64,000 nucleotides of DNA from Prevotellaceae bacterium (GTDB taxonomy: Bacteria > Bacteroidota > Bacteroidia > Bacteroidales > Paludibacteraceae), in assembly GCA_031271465.1 (NCBI GenBank), contig JAISVR010000014.1:1-64000 (forward strand), written 5' to 3'. A model generated the notes under the pieces. The model was not told the DNA's origin. It worked only from the letters and a program-made list of their open reading frames with translations, and ran no database searches. The position numbers and the translations under genes were made by a program. Positions 8,594 to 18,465 of this stretch are shown here, piece by piece (position 1 is the first letter of the stretch; every line of letters begins with the position of its first letter).

Positions 8594-10114
8594 TTATTTG
8601 TGTAATTTTTTCATTACTAAATTCCATCCTTTGTTTCTTAGTTCTTTATTTATCCCCAAAAAATATGTAGATATAACAATCATACATGTGGAACTGATAC
8701 AGATTAAAAGAAATCTTGTCCAGCCTTCATTCAAATGATAATATACATATACGGGCAATAAAGAAGAAATTAAAGCAATAAATATACACAAAAAAATAAC
8801 TTTCGTAAAGAATTTTGAAACAGAAAAATCAGGCACTAACGATTTCAGTATATACAGATTGCTTATATAACCTATAAATAATAAAACAATATTAACTACA
8901 AATGGTATTTCCGGTGAGAATCCTCTTTTTAACAATATGTAAGAAAACGGAATAACTAAAATATAAATTGTACTTGATATAATGCTCCAAAATTTAAGTT
9001 TTCCGGTAGCATAAATAGCAGTTGTTATTATTGTAAACATGCCTGTCAACAATCCTGAAATTAAATTCAATTTACAAAAAACAACAACATAGTCGGGAAC
9101 ATTTTTCAACCATAATTGAACTATAAATTGAGTTTCGATAATCACAGGCAAGGAAATTGCGAAAAGCAATAGGAAGGAAAATTTTGCCACATTAACTATT
9201 AAATCCTGCATTTTTCCCATTTCGTTGGCTGCATAGTATTTTATAACCTGTGGATTGGCTGCTGTAATAAAATTAGCAGAAAAAGCCTGTATTGCACCTT
9301 GCACTTGCGTTGCAATTCCATAAGCAGCATTAACAACAACGCCAAAAAATGAATTCAAAAGGATATTCACTCCTTGTGTTTTTACGGTAAATGCAAATGT
9401 CCCATATAAATTCCATCCCGAAAAACTCAACATGGGCTTTACTATTTCCTTATCCCAAACAAACCTATAGTGAGATTCGGCAAAATTTTTAGTGCAGTAT
9501 AGTTTGTAAACAATCGTAATAATAATTGTTACACATAACATAAGGATTGCATACAGAATTAGCCTGTCAAAATTTCCAATCAACAATAATAACACGATAC
9601 CAAGCTGCAATAATTTATTCAGAATTTCCACAAAAGCAAAAACTCCCATTCGTTCATGTGCAATAATCATTGCATTATAAGGCACCTGTGTAATACCAAC
9701 TACGACACCTAAAATAGAAAGCTGATAAATCCACCGTGCTGCAGGCATTCTTTCTGCGGGTATCACTAATTTATTTTCGAGCCACCACAAGCCAACGGTT
9801 TCTCCCAAAATCAAAATAATTGCTGCTATAATAAAATGGATTGTAAGGGCGGTAGAAAAAATTTCTCTAAGCTTTTCGTAATTACCTTGTCCAAGCTCAA
9901 ATGTCAAAAAACGCGAAGTAGCCCCACTCATAGAGGTGTTTAAAAAACTAAATATAGCAACCACACCACCAACAACACCATAAATTCCAAAATCCTCAAC
10001 GCCCAATATTTCCAACACAACACGGGAAGTATATAAACTTACCCCCATTGTAAATAACATCCGGAAATATAAAAAAACCGTATTCTTCGCTATTCGTTTA
10101 TTATTACTTTCCAA
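8594..10114 (-). CDS. Wzx-like polysaccharide flippase (MOP superfamily)
   Basis: A 506-residue polytopic membrane protein with about 12-14 hydrophobic segments. The N-terminal stretch FLYFRMLFTMGVSLYTSRVVLEILGVEDFGIYG is typical of Wzx/RfbX-type lipid-linked oligosaccharide flippases. As the first gene of the cluster in transcription order, it fits export of undecaprenyl-linked repeat units to the periplasmic Wzy encoded at 1951-3165. The start is 58 bp downstream of the THUMP methyltransferase gene on the same strand, and no strong promoter stands out in that gap, so some read-through is possible. Confidence 0.88.
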   Translation of the reverse strand: MESNNKRIAKNTVFLYFRMLFTMGVSLYTSRVVLEILGVEDFGIYGVVGGVVAIFSFLNTSMSGATSRFLTFELGQGNYEKLREIFSTALTIHFIIAAIILILGETVGLWWLENKLVIPAERMPAARWIYQLSILGVVVGITQVPYNAMIIAHERMGVFAFVEILNKLLQLGIVLLLLIGNFDRLILYAILMLCVTIIITIVYKLYCTKNFAESHYRFVWDKEIVKPMLSFSGWNLYGTFAFTVKTQGVNILLNSFFGVVVNAAYGIATQVQGAIQAFSANFITAANPQVIKYYAANEMGKMQDLIVNVAKFSFLLLFAISLPVIIETQFIVQLWLKNVPDYVVVFCKLNLISGLLTGMFTIITTAIYATGKLKFWSIISSTIYILVIPFSYILLKRGFSPEIPFVVNIVLLFIGYISNLYILKSLVPDFSVSKFFTKVIFLCIFIALISSLLPVYVYYHLNEGWTRFLLICISSTCMIVISTYFLGINKELRNKGWNLVMKKLHK

Positions 10115-10172
10115 AACTTACTTTTCTCTCAATTTGCAAATTCCAATTTTGTTGTTTATTCACAAAAATCTA

Positions 10173-11342
10173 TTACTCCCCTTCCCGTTTTTTACGAATA
10201 AAATCATTGCGCTTACCCGAAAAAATCTCGTAGCAACAAAACAGGCAGTCCAAATCGCCGTTCATCAAGCTTATTTTTCGCGAAGGTTTCATGCCGATGC
10301 GCCACAAGCATTCCTCGTCCGAAGAAATCACCCAAGCCTTATTACCGGCAAAACGATGTTTCAACATGCGTCCAAGGTCGGCATAAAGCTCGTAAAGCGT
10401 TTCGCTTTGCAGTCGCTCACCATAAGGCGGATTTGTTACCATCAACGCCTTGTTGTCCGAAGGCTGCAAATCTTTTACATTCATTCTTTGCAACTGAATA
10501 TATTTGCTTAAACCGGCATTTTTGATGTTCTTTTCGGCAATAGCCAACGCGCGTGGCGAAATATCCGAGCCATAAATTCGATGTGTAAATTCGCGCTCGT
10601 AGCTGTCGTCGTTGTATAGCGTATCGAAAAGTTCGCGGTCAAAATCCTTCCACTTTTCAAAACCAAATTCCTTGCGGAAAATTCCCGGCGGAATGTTGAG
10701 CGCAATCAAAGCAGCCTCAATAAGCAGCGTGCCCGAACCACACATCGGGTCGATAAAATCCATCTTTCCGTCCCAGCCTGCAAGCAACAACATTCCGGCA
10801 GCAAGCACCTCGCTTATCGGAGCTTCGGTTTGCTCGCTGCGATAACCGCGTTTGTGCAGCGATTCGCCCGAACTGTCGAGCGACACTGTGCAGCGTGTAT
10901 GCGAAATATGTACATTTATCATCAAGTCGGGATTCGAAATGCTCACCGAAGGGCGTTTACCTTTACGCTCGGTGAAGCGATCGACAATGGCATCTTTTGC
11001 TCGATATGCCACAAACTTGGAGTGTGTAAATTGCTCTGAATATACCGTGGAAGCAATAGAAAACGAAGTATCTTCGCCCATATATTCTTCCCAACGGATT
11101 TTTTTTACTCCCTCGTAAATCTCATCGGCATTCCGCGCCTGAAACGAAGCGATGGGGACTAAAAAGCGTACCGCCGTACGGCAATGCAGGTTAGCTTTAT
11201 AAAGTAATGCCTTGTCGCCCGTGAAACTCACAGCGCGGCGTTCCAATTGTATTTCGTCGGCACCCAACGCGACAAGTTCCGCGGCAAGCACTTCTTCCAA
11301 GCCTTTGAATGTTTTAGCTATTATCTGAAATGTTTTTTTCAT
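10173..11342 (-). CDS. THUMP-domain class I rRNA methyltransferase (RlmL N-terminal/YpsC type)
   Basis: A 389-residue RNA N2-guanine methyltransferase. An N-terminal ferredoxin-like/THUMP region covers about residues 1-155 and a Rossmann methyltransferase domain the rest. SAM motif I region DPMCGSG is at 198-204 and the catalytic NPPYGER at 304-310. It is the length of the stand-alone THUMP-MTase (B. subtilis YpsC type), lacking the second RlmK domain of E. coli RlmL. The expected target is a guanine of 23S rRNA, by family. It is 50 bp downstream of the serine acetyltransferase gene, same strand. Confidence 0.92.
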   Translation of the reverse strand: MKKTFQIIAKTFKGLEEVLAAELVALGADEIQLERRAVSFTGDKALLYKANLHCRTAVRFLVPIASFQARNADEIYEGVKKIRWEEYMGEDTSFSIASTVYSEQFTHSKFVAYRAKDAIVDRFTERKGKRPSVSISNPDLMINVHISHTRCTVSLDSSGESLHKRGYRSEQTEAPISEVLAAGMLLLAGWDGKMDFIDPMCGSGTLLIEAALIALNIPPGIFRKEFGFEKWKDFDRELFDTLYNDDSYEREFTHRIYGSDISPRALAIAEKNIKNAGLSKYIQLQRMNVKDLQPSDNKALMVTNPPYGERLQSETLYELYADLGRMLKHRFAGNKAWVISSDEECLWRIGMKPSRKISLMNGDLDCLFCCYEIFSGKRNDFIRKKREGE

Positions 11343-11392
11343 AAAATTCTATCCTCTTTGGGGTTGCAGCAAGCGTGCAATTCACCTTTCAA

Positions 11393-12271
11393 CTATTTTT
11401 TCTGCAAAACTTTCGACCCCGCAGGCAAATCGTTGTCTATCCACACATTGCCGCCGATAACGGAACCGCGTCCTACGGTTATCCGCCCCAAAATAGAAGC
11501 ATTAGAATAAATTATCACATCATCCTCAATAATCGGATGGCGGTTGATACCTTTAATAGGATTACCATCTCGGTCGAGCGGAAAACTCTTTGCTCCGAGT
11601 GTAACACCTTGATAAAGTTTCACATTTTTTCCGATAACAGCCGTTTCACCGATAACTACGCCCGTTCCGTGGTCGATAGTAAAATACGCTCCGATACGCG
11701 CTCCCGGATGAATATCAATTCCGGTTTCGGAATGCGCCATTTCGGTGATAATACGAGGTATAAGCGGCACTCCGAGATGCAATAATTCGTGTGCCATACG
11801 GTAATTGCTTATCGCACGAATTGCAGGATAACATAAAATAACTTCGGCATAGCTTTTGGCGGCAGGGTCGCCGTTATAAGCAGCAATCACATCGGTGGTG
11901 AGCAATTCGCGCAGCTGAGGCAAACAGGTAATAAACTCGGCTGCCAAGCGCTGCGCACGCTCAAGCTTTGTTTGATAATTATCGGCAGGGTCAAAACACA
12001 AGCCTGCATAAATTTGTTTTTCGAGCAAATTGAAAAGCCGTTTCACATGCTGTTCGATATGCAAAGCGAGATTCTCGGAATTGACTTCCGAATTACCAAA
12101 ATATCCGGGAAACACTATTGCCCGCGTAATTGTTACTACCTCTTCCAACTCGTGTACCGACGGCAATGGAGATGTTTCGTTGCAACTATGATAAATTATC
12201 CCGTGCGTTTCCCGTTGTACTAATTGCGATATGCTTTGATTGAGTAAATCTCTATTTTTCTGCTGCATCAC
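11393..12271 (-). CDS. cysE: Serine O-acetyltransferase (EpsC type)
   Basis: A 292-residue protein. The N-terminal helical region ends with YPAIRAISNYRMAHELLHLGVPLIPRIITE, the serine acetyltransferase signature. A left-handed beta-helix follows with IDIHPGARIG, FTIDHGTGVVIGETAVIG and YQGVTLGA. His in IDHGTG and in DIHPG are the expected catalytic residues. It makes O-acetylserine for cysteine synthesis. The long form with the insert after the N-terminal domain matches the EpsC/Bacteroidota branch. A minus-strand -7 box TATCTTTG lies at 12300-12307. Confidence 0.9.
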   Translation of the reverse strand: MMQQKNRDLLNQSISQLVQRETHGIIYHSCNETSPLPSVHELEEVVTITRAIVFPGYFGNSEVNSENLALHIEQHVKRLFNLLEKQIYAGLCFDPADNYQTKLERAQRLAAEFITCLPQLRELLTTDVIAAYNGDPAAKSYAEVILCYPAIRAISNYRMAHELLHLGVPLIPRIITEMAHSETGIDIHPGARIGAYFTIDHGTGVVIGETAVIGKNVKLYQGVTLGAKSFPLDRDGNPIKGINRHPIIEDDVIIYSNASILGRITVGRGSVIGGNVWIDNDLPAGSKVLQKK

Positions 12272-12299
12272 TTTCTTAGATTGCTTATAAATAAGTCGG

Positions 12300-12307
12300 C
12301 AAAGATA
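12300..12307 (-). promoter_or_regulatory. -7 promoter box for cysE
   Basis: TATCTTTG on the minus strand, 28 bp upstream of the cysE start; matches the Bacteroidota -7 consensus TAnnTTTG. No perfect TTTG is seen at the -33 distance. It is back to back with the rnr box at 12354-12361. Confidence 0.55.
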
Positions 12308-12353
12308 GGAAAAATTTAATCGTCAGAAAATAAAAGAGATAAGGATTTGTTTT

Positions 12354-12361
12354 TATCTTTG
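12354..12361 (+). promoter_or_regulatory. -7 promoter box for rnr
   Basis: TATCTTTG on the plus strand, 22 bp upstream of the rnr start codon, matching TAnnTTTG. It forms a divergent promoter pair with cysE. Confidence 0.55.
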
Positions 12362-12383
12362 CGGAATACAAAATATTAACACT

Positions 12384-14534
12384 ATGATCAAAAAGAAGTT
12401 TAAAAATACAAAACCTCAACGCCAAAAAAAAGGAGATTTAATAAACAAAGTGCTGGAAATTATGCGTACCAACCCGCATGAACCCCTTAATTATAAACAA
12501 TTAGCTGCCCGCATCGGACTAAAAACCACACCTGAAAAACAATTGCTTATTGCCGCGCTCGACGAATTGCATTTGCGAGAAGACATAATCGAAGTAGATA
12601 AAGGAAAATACAAACTCAACATGCGCGGAGGACTTGTTGAGGGCATTATTGAACGACATTCGAACGGCAAAAGCTACCTTATTCCCGACGATGGAGCTGC
12701 ACCTGTTTTCATTGCCGAACGCCGCCTGCGCCAAGCCATGAACAACGACCGGGTGCGCGTGTTCCTCTACGCCAAACGCCCGGGAAGCGAACCCGAAGGT
12801 GAAGTAACAGAAATACTCAAACGCGCCCGCGAAGAATTTGTAGGTATATTGCAGGTTGGACACAATTATGCATTTCTCAGGGTAGATAATAAAATTTTGA
12901 CGAATGATATTTTTATCCCAGCCGATAAACTCAAAGGCGGCAAAAACGGGCAAAAAGCCATTGCAAGAATCGTTGAATGGAACCCGCAGGATAGAAATCC
13001 GGTAGGCGAAGTGATTGATGTGTTGGGCGATACCGGCGACAACAACACCGAAATGCACGCTATTTTAGCAGAATTTGGTTTGCCTTACAAATATCCCGAA
13101 GCCGTAGAGCGAGCCGCCGATGAAATTGCCGACGATACCACTACTGCCGACGAAATTGCCCAACGAATAGATATGCGCAACACCGTAACTTTTACCATCG
13201 ACCCGCGCGATGCTAAGGATTTTGACGATGCGCTTTCCATCAAGCCGCTTGAAAACGGGTTGTGGGAAGTGGGCGTACACATTGCCGATGTTACGCATTA
13301 TGTAAAAACGGACAGCATCATCGAACAGGAAGCCGAAAAGCGGGCGACTTCCATCTATTTGGTAGACAGAACTATACCGATGCTTCCCGAACGATTGAGC
13401 AACGAGTTGTGTTCGCTTCGCCCGAATGAAGATAAACTTTGTTTCTCCGTTATTTTTCAGATAGATGAATTTGGCGATGTGAAAAACTACGAAATTTGTC
13501 GCACCGTAATTCGTTCCAACCGGCGATTCACCTACGAAGAAGCACAATTAATTATCGAAACCGAAGAAGGTGATTTTAAAGATGAGATATTGAAATTAAA
13601 CGAATTGGCAAAAATTCTTCGCACACGGCGATTTGCCAAAGGAGCAATTGCTTTTGAGCGAGTAGAAGTGCGCTTCGAGATTGACGACAAGGGCAAACCG
13701 CTCAGCGTTTTCTTCAAAGAAGCAAAAGATTCCAATAAATTGATAGAAGAGTTTATGCTTTTGGCAAACAGAACCGTTGCCACGCACATAGGCAAACCCG
13801 ATAAAAAAGGGACTAAGCCAAAAACCTTTGTTTACCGCATACACGACGAGCCAAATCCGGACAAATTGCGCGTTTTCTCCGATTTTATCCGCAAATTCGG
13901 TTACAAACTAAAAGTTACCGGCAAAAAAAGCGAAATATCGTCGTCTATCAATCATCTGCTCGACGAAGTGCAAGGGCACAAGGAACAAAATCTTATCGAA
14001 ACCATCGCTATCCGTTCGATGGCAAAAGCCGTATACAGCACTACCAATGTGGGACACTACGGCTTAGGGTTTGAATATTACACACACTTCACCTCTCCTA
14101 TCCGCCGTTACCCCGACATGATGGTGCATCGTTTGCTGGAGCGATATTTAGCCGGCGGACGAAGCGTAAATCAGCAAGAATATGAAGAAAAATGCGAACA
14201 CAGCTCCAATATGGAGCAAATTGCCGCCAATGCCGAGCGGGCTTCCATCAAATACAAGCAAGTGGAATTTATGGCTGATAAAATAGGTATGGTGTACGAC
14301 GGCGTGATTTCGGGCATTACCGAATGGGGCATTTATGTGGAGCTGAACGAAAATAAATGCGAAGGAATGATCCCTATTCGTACGCTCGACGACGACTATT
14401 ACCTCTTCGACGAAAAGAATTATTGCCTTATCGGACGGCACAGCCACAGGAAATTCCAGCTTGGCGATGACATTACCGTGAAAATTGTGAAAGCTAATTT
14501 GGAGAAAAAACAATTGGATTTTAAATTGATGTAG
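12384..14534 (+). CDS. rnr: Ribonuclease R
   Basis: A 716-residue RNase II/RNB superfamily exoribonuclease. A basic N-terminus and winged-helix-like segment (about 15-70) come first, then cold-shock domains (about 70-240). The RNB catalytic domain has DPRDAKDFDDA near residues 272-282 (the Asp cluster that binds Mg2+). A C-terminal S1 domain (about 635-716) includes GVISGITEWGIYVEL. It degrades structured RNA 3' to 5' in the cytoplasm. It converges on the GNAT gene with only 5 bp between stop codons. Confidence 0.95.
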   Translation: MIKKKFKNTKPQRQKKGDLINKVLEIMRTNPHEPLNYKQLAARIGLKTTPEKQLLIAALDELHLREDIIEVDKGKYKLNMRGGLVEGIIERHSNGKSYLIPDDGAAPVFIAERRLRQAMNNDRVRVFLYAKRPGSEPEGEVTEILKRAREEFVGILQVGHNYAFLRVDNKILTNDIFIPADKLKGGKNGQKAIARIVEWNPQDRNPVGEVIDVLGDTGDNNTEMHAILAEFGLPYKYPEAVERAADEIADDTTTADEIAQRIDMRNTVTFTIDPRDAKDFDDALSIKPLENGLWEVGVHIADVTHYVKTDSIIEQEAEKRATSIYLVDRTIPMLPERLSNELCSLRPNEDKLCFSVIFQIDEFGDVKNYEICRTVIRSNRRFTYEEAQLIIETEEGDFKDEILKLNELAKILRTRRFAKGAIAFERVEVRFEIDDKGKPLSVFFKEAKDSNKLIEEFMLLANRTVATHIGKPDKKGTKPKTFVYRIHDEPNPDKLRVFSDFIRKFGYKLKVTGKKSEISSSINHLLDEVQGHKEQNLIETIAIRSMAKAVYSTTNVGHYGLGFEYYTHFTSPIRRYPDMMVHRLLERYLAGGRSVNQQEYEEKCEHSSNMEQIAANAERASIKYKQVEFMADKIGMVYDGVISGITEWGIYVELNENKCEGMIPIRTLDDDYYLFDEKNYCLIGRHSHRKFQLGDDITVKIVKANLEKKQLDFKLM

Positions 14535-14539
14535 AAAAA

Positions 14540-15667
14540 TCAATCCAATGCCTTAATATATGCCCGCCGTTTTTTGTGGTTCTCGTACTCGAAGCTGCCC
14601 CATTGGGCAGTAATCTTTACATTCGTTTCGAGTTCGGGATTGCTTTCCGCCTGTTTAAAACCGCGTTTCACAAACTTGGGAATCAAATCGCCAAAGAGCA
14701 ATGCAATGGCTCCTTTGTTTTGGTACTCGGGATGAATGCCCACAATGAGTAAATCTACCGTATCGTTTTTCTTCAAAGCGCGCAGCAAATGGATAAAACC
14801 AAACGGGAAAAGTCGCCCGTTAGCTTTACGCAAAGCTTTGGTGAGGCTGGGCAGCGACACACCGAAACCAACCACCTCGTCGTTATTATCTACAATGAGC
14901 GAAAGCGTATCGAGACAAATAAAATTGAGATATATTTTAATGTAATGGTCAATTTGTCGTTGAGTAAGCGGCGAAGCGCCATAAAGTTCGGAGTAACAAA
15001 TATTCCACAAATCGAAAATCTTTTTACCGTATTTTGTTACCAGTTCCCTCCGACTACGCAACTCTACCGAACGCAAACCGTATTTCTTTTTAATGAGCTC
15101 TACACCGCGGGTAAAACGCTCGGGCACAACATCGGGAACTTTAATAAGATATTCGTTCCAATCCACCTCTTTGCTGTAACCCAAGTTTTCGAGATGTTGC
15201 AGATAATAAGGATAATTATAGATAGTAGCCATGGTACTCATGCGGTCGAAACCCTCGATAAGCATCCCTTCGCAGTCGAGATCGGTAATACCCATAGGTC
15301 CCACAATAGCTTTCATGCCTTTTGCCTTTACCCATGCTTCGGCGCGGGCAAGGAGAGCGGCAGATACTTCGGGGTCGTCAATAAAATCGATCCAGCCGAA
15401 ACGACCATATTCAGTGTTGTTGTATTTATTTGCCGAGTAATTAACAATTGCCGCTATACGCCCTGCTATTTCACCGTTTTTGTAGGCAAGAAAATACGCA
15501 GTTTCGCAAAAATCAAAAGCCGGATTTTTCTCTCTGTCAAGCGTGCTCATTTCGTCCACAATAAGCGGAGGAGCCACAAACTCATTATGTTTGTAAAGGT
15601 CTAAGTTAAATTGGATAAAGCGTTTCAAATCCCGCTTGGTAAGCACTTCTCTGATTTCAATCGACAT
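14540..15667 (-). CDS. GNAT-fold N-acetyltransferase-like protein (YghO-like)
   Basis: A 375-residue protein. The C-terminal half contains a recognisable GNAT core: LSLIVDNNDEVVGFGVSLPSL, then VDLLIVGIHPEYQNKGAIALLFGDLI, where the Q-x-x-G-x-A-like segment is the acyl-CoA pyrophosphate loop. The N-terminal half (AYFLAYKNGEIAGRIAAIVN) looks like a second degenerate GNAT half. Related full-length proteins are common in Bacteroidota and resemble E. coli YghO; the substrate is unknown. A minus-strand -7 box TATCTTTG is at 15695-15702. The 3' end converges with rnr. Confidence 0.8.
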   Translation of the reverse strand: MSIEIREVLTKRDLKRFIQFNLDLYKHNEFVAPPLIVDEMSTLDREKNPAFDFCETAYFLAYKNGEIAGRIAAIVNYSANKYNNTEYGRFGWIDFIDDPEVSAALLARAEAWVKAKGMKAIVGPMGITDLDCEGMLIEGFDRMSTMATIYNYPYYLQHLENLGYSKEVDWNEYLIKVPDVVPERFTRGVELIKKKYGLRSVELRSRRELVTKYGKKIFDLWNICYSELYGASPLTQRQIDHYIKIYLNFICLDTLSLIVDNNDEVVGFGVSLPSLTKALRKANGRLFPFGFIHLLRALKKNDTVDLLIVGIHPEYQNKGAIALLFGDLIPKFVKRGFKQAESNPELETNVKITAQWGSFEYENHKKRRAYIKALD

Positions 15668-15694
15668 GATATTTATTTTTCAAAAATAAAAGTG

Positions 15695-15702
15695 CAAAGA
15701 TA
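15695..15702 (-). promoter_or_regulatory. -7 promoter box for the GNAT gene
   Basis: TATCTTTG on the minus strand, 27 bp upstream of the start codon; matches TAnnTTTG. Confidence 0.5.
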
Positions 15703-15793
15703 AAACTTTTCTGCTAATTTGTTACTAAAAACCCTTTTATATAACGGTGAACAAGCAAAGTAGAAGAAAGACCAAAAAACTTTCAATTATCCA

Positions 15794-17449
15794 TTACTTC
15801 TTGTCTCCTTCCCGAATTTCTACCCGGCGTATTTTTCCGCTGATGGTTTTAGGGAGTTCATCTACAAACTCGATAATACGCGGATATTTGTAAGGAGCGG
15901 TTACTTTTTTGACATGTTCCTGAATTTCTTTTACCAAGGCTTCGCCTGCTTTATCCTTATAATCTTTAGCAAGAATAATGGTAGCTTTCACTACCTGTCC
16001 GCGCACATCGTCGGGCACGCCGGTGATGGCGCATTCTACTACAGCAGGGTGTGTCATCAGCGCGCTTTCCACCTCGAAAGGTCCGATACGGTAACCCGAA
16101 GATTTAATTACATCGTCGTTGCGTCCTACAAACCAATAATAGCCGTCTTCATCGCGCCAAGCCACATCGCCGGTATAATAAATATTGTCGTGGTAAACGC
16201 TTTTTGTTTTTTCTTCGTCGCGGTAGTAGCCTATAAATAAACCGACCGGTTTGCCGTTTGGCGTGCGCATCACGATTTCGCCTTGTTCGCCGTCTTCTGC
16301 CGAGCGACCGTCGGGCGTTAATAAATCCATATCGTACAGCGGATTGGGCAGTCCCATGGAGCCGGGTTTCGGCTCGTTCCATTGTGTGGTAAGGATGATG
16401 GGCATATTTTCCGTTTGTCCGAAAGCTTCGCGTAATTTAATGCCTGTTAATTGATAGAATTGCTCGTACACAACCGGATTTAAGGCTTCGCCGGCAATGG
16501 TGCAGTATTCAAGCGCCGACAGGTCGAATTTCGTTAAATCTTCGCGTATCATAAAGCGGAAAATGGTGGGAGGCGCGCAAAATGAAGTTACTTTGTAGTC
16601 GGAAATCATTTTAAGCATATCGGCGGGCGTGAATTTGTCGTGGTCGTACACAAATATACTTGCGCCTACAATCCATTGTCCGTAAATTTTTCCCCACGCG
16701 GCTTTTGCCCAGCCCGTATCGGCAACGGTTAAGTGCAGGCTTTTTTCGTGCAATGTGTGCCAATATTTTGCGGTAACGATGTGTCCCAGCGGATAGGTAA
16801 AATCGTGGATTACCATTTTCGGATTTCCCGTTGTGCCGGAAGTGAAGTAAAGCAGGAAAATATCGTTGTTTGTATTTACATTTTCGGGGCGGACAAAGGG
16901 TTTTGCGTTTGCCAATTCCGCATTAAAATCGTCCCAGCCTTCGGGGATGATGTCGCCGACTGAAATTACTTTTTTTACCGTCGGGCACTCGGGTAGGGCT
17001 TTGCTTATATGGTCGATTACCGTTTGCTCACCTACCGTTACAATGGCTTTGACGGTGGCTGCCTCGCAACGGTAAATAATGTCTTTTGCGGTCAAAAGGT
17101 TAGTAGCTGGGATTGCTACCGCGCCTATTTTGTGTAGCCCCACAATGGCGAACCAAAATTGATAACGGCGTTTGAGTATCAGCATTACTTTGTCGCCCTT
17201 GCCGATGCCGAGCGATTGAAAGTAAGAGGCGGCTTGGTCGCTGTAGGTTTTGATGTCAGCAAAAGTAAAATCGCGATGCGCGCCTTTGTCGTTTGTCCAG
17301 CACATGGCGCGTTTGTTCGGTTCTTTTTCCGCCCATGCATCTACTACATCGTAGCCAAAGTTAAAATTTTCGGGAACTATTATTTCGAGATTTTTTTTGA
17401 AGTCTTCGTAGGAAGAGAAGTCTATTTTTTTTAAATATTTTTCGAGCAT
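15794..17449 (-). CDS. AMP-forming acyl-CoA synthetase
   Basis: A 551-residue ANL-superfamily ligase. Adenylate P-loop TSGTTGNPK is at 203-211, AFGQTEN (A5 motif) near 345, the [22 protein letters not shown] / [10 protein letters not shown] hinge region near 430-460, and the C-terminal catalytic Lys in ISGKIRR near 540. It activates a carboxylic acid to its acyl-CoA via acyl-AMP; length and motifs fit the medium-chain/acetyl-type group, but chain length is not determined. The HTH-cupin regulator gene lies upstream on the same strand, 301 bp away across an inverted-repeat element. This pairing is common in Bacteroidales and suggests control of this gene by that regulator. Confidence 0.9.
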   Translation of the reverse strand: MLEKYLKKIDFSSYEDFKKNLEIIVPENFNFGYDVVDAWAEKEPNKRAMCWTNDKGAHRDFTFADIKTYSDQAASYFQSLGIGKGDKVMLILKRRYQFWFAIVGLHKIGAVAIPATNLLTAKDIIYRCEAATVKAIVTVGEQTVIDHISKALPECPTVKKVISVGDIIPEGWDDFNAELANAKPFVRPENVNTNNDIFLLYFTSGTTGNPKMVIHDFTYPLGHIVTAKYWHTLHEKSLHLTVADTGWAKAAWGKIYGQWIVGASIFVYDHDKFTPADMLKMISDYKVTSFCAPPTIFRFMIREDLTKFDLSALEYCTIAGEALNPVVYEQFYQLTGIKLREAFGQTENMPIILTTQWNEPKPGSMGLPNPLYDMDLLTPDGRSAEDGEQGEIVMRTPNGKPVGLFIGYYRDEEKTKSVYHDNIYYTGDVAWRDEDGYYWFVGRNDDVIKSSGYRIGPFEVESALMTHPAVVECAITGVPDDVRGQVVKATIILAKDYKDKAGEALVKEIQEHVKKVTAPYKYPRIIEFVDELPKTISGKIRRVEIREGDKK

Positions 17450-17750
17450 AGATATGAAATTACAGAAGCTACAAGAAGTTACGGAAGTTAGACGAAGTTA
17501 TGGTTTTGTTTCTTCGTACATTTTTTTACAGTAACTGTTTAATGATTTACTTGTTTCTTCCAATTGGTTATTCAAATTATTATATTGTTTACATTATTTG
17601 CAAGACATAGAAACTGCGGTTTTGCGAAGTTGGGAAGCTTAATAGAAATAACAAATTCGTGTGATTTTTGCCACACACGCAAATCTGTACATGTATTTGT
17701 CTTGTTTTCCATTCTCTAACTTCTGTAACTTCGCTTAACTTCCGTAACTT
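17450..17750. other. Intergenic region with inverted GAAGTTA arms
   Basis: No gene seen. The left arm (17464-17503) is four GAAGTTAnnn-type 9-10 bp units. The right arm (17716-17751) is the reverse-complement unit AACTTCnnnT repeated four times and touches the TAG stop of the HTH-cupin gene. The roughly 210 bp between them is AT-rich and has no ORF with a plausible start. The arrangement suggests a MITE-like insertion between regulator and target gene. Confidence 0.6.
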
Positions 17751-18302
17751 CTAAATAATCATTGCCAAAAATCGCACAGATTCACCGTTTAATGCTTTCA
17801 TTCCATGCGGTTTGGAAGCATCGAAATAAATACTGTCGCCTTCTTCGAGAATAATATCTTTACCTGCTATACGAAGTAACATTTTTCCTTTTGTTACAAG
17901 GTTAAATTCCTGCGTAGGATGTGTGTTGAGGTTGATTTCGTCGCTATTGTTTGGTTCTACGGTTACGAAAAAAGGCTCAGCTTTGGCGTTTTTAAAACCG
18001 CTTGCTAACGCGCGATATTTATATGCTTTTGTGCGTTCAACGGCAATGCCTTGCCCCTTGCGGGTAACAAAATAACTTGCCATGTGTGCATCATCGCCCG
18101 AAATAAGTGAAGAAAGCTCAATGTGAAACGCTTTAGCTACTTCAAAGAGGAAACTCATCGGAATATCGGTATTACCGCTTTCATATTTTTCGTAATCGGC
18201 AAGCGAAATTCCTGTCTTTTCAGCTATTTGTGCCGATGATAAATCGAGTGCATCGCGTAGACCTTTCAATCGCTCGGCTATTTGCTTAATTTGGTTGTTC
18301 AT
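17751..18302 (-). CDS. XRE-family HTH regulator with C-terminal cupin domain
   Basis: The ATG at 18300-18302 (MNNQIKQIAERL) is preferred over an in-frame Met 46 codons upstream, because that extension is Phe/Tyr-rich and crosses the promoter region. The 183-residue product has a lambda-repressor-like HTH (about 8-62, with SSAQIAEKTGISLADYEKYESG) and a cupin barrel (about 110-180, with THPTQEFNLVTKGKMLLRIAGKDIILEEGDSIYFD). Such proteins sense a small ligand in the cupin. Its genomic partner is the acyl-CoA synthetase, so an acyl or CoA-linked signal is plausible but unproven. A minus-strand -7-like box TACTTTTG is at 18333-18340. Confidence 0.87.
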   Translation of the reverse strand: MNNQIKQIAERLKGLRDALDLSSAQIAEKTGISLADYEKYESGNTDIPMSFLFEVAKAFHIELSSLISGDDAHMASYFVTRKGQGIAVERTKAYKYRALASGFKNAKAEPFFVTVEPNNSDEINLNTHPTQEFNLVTKGKMLLRIAGKDIILEEGDSIYFDASKPHGMKALNGESVRFLAMII

Positions 18303-18404
18303 AGAGTTAAAATAAAAAAGATGAATTGGCGGCAAAAGTAATGAATTTGTCGGAAAAAACACCAAATTATTTTCGAAATGAAATTTTTTTATCGTGAAAT
18401 AATA

Positions 18405-18440
18405 AAAAATGAAAGACGAAAAATTAATTTCGCCTTTCAA
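18405..18440 (-). terminator. Rho-independent terminator after proC
   Basis: On the minus strand the stem GAAAGGCGAAA / TTTCGTCTTTC with a short AT loop is followed by ATTTTTTATT. It sits just downstream of the proC stop (18466). Confidence 0.6.
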
Positions 18441-18465
18441 ATAATGGAATATTTTTTTACAGAGA

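Noticed and set aside
14789-15604. A 271-codon open frame on the plus strand
   Set aside because: It lies wholly antisense to the GNAT gene, which has recognisable motifs and a promoter box.
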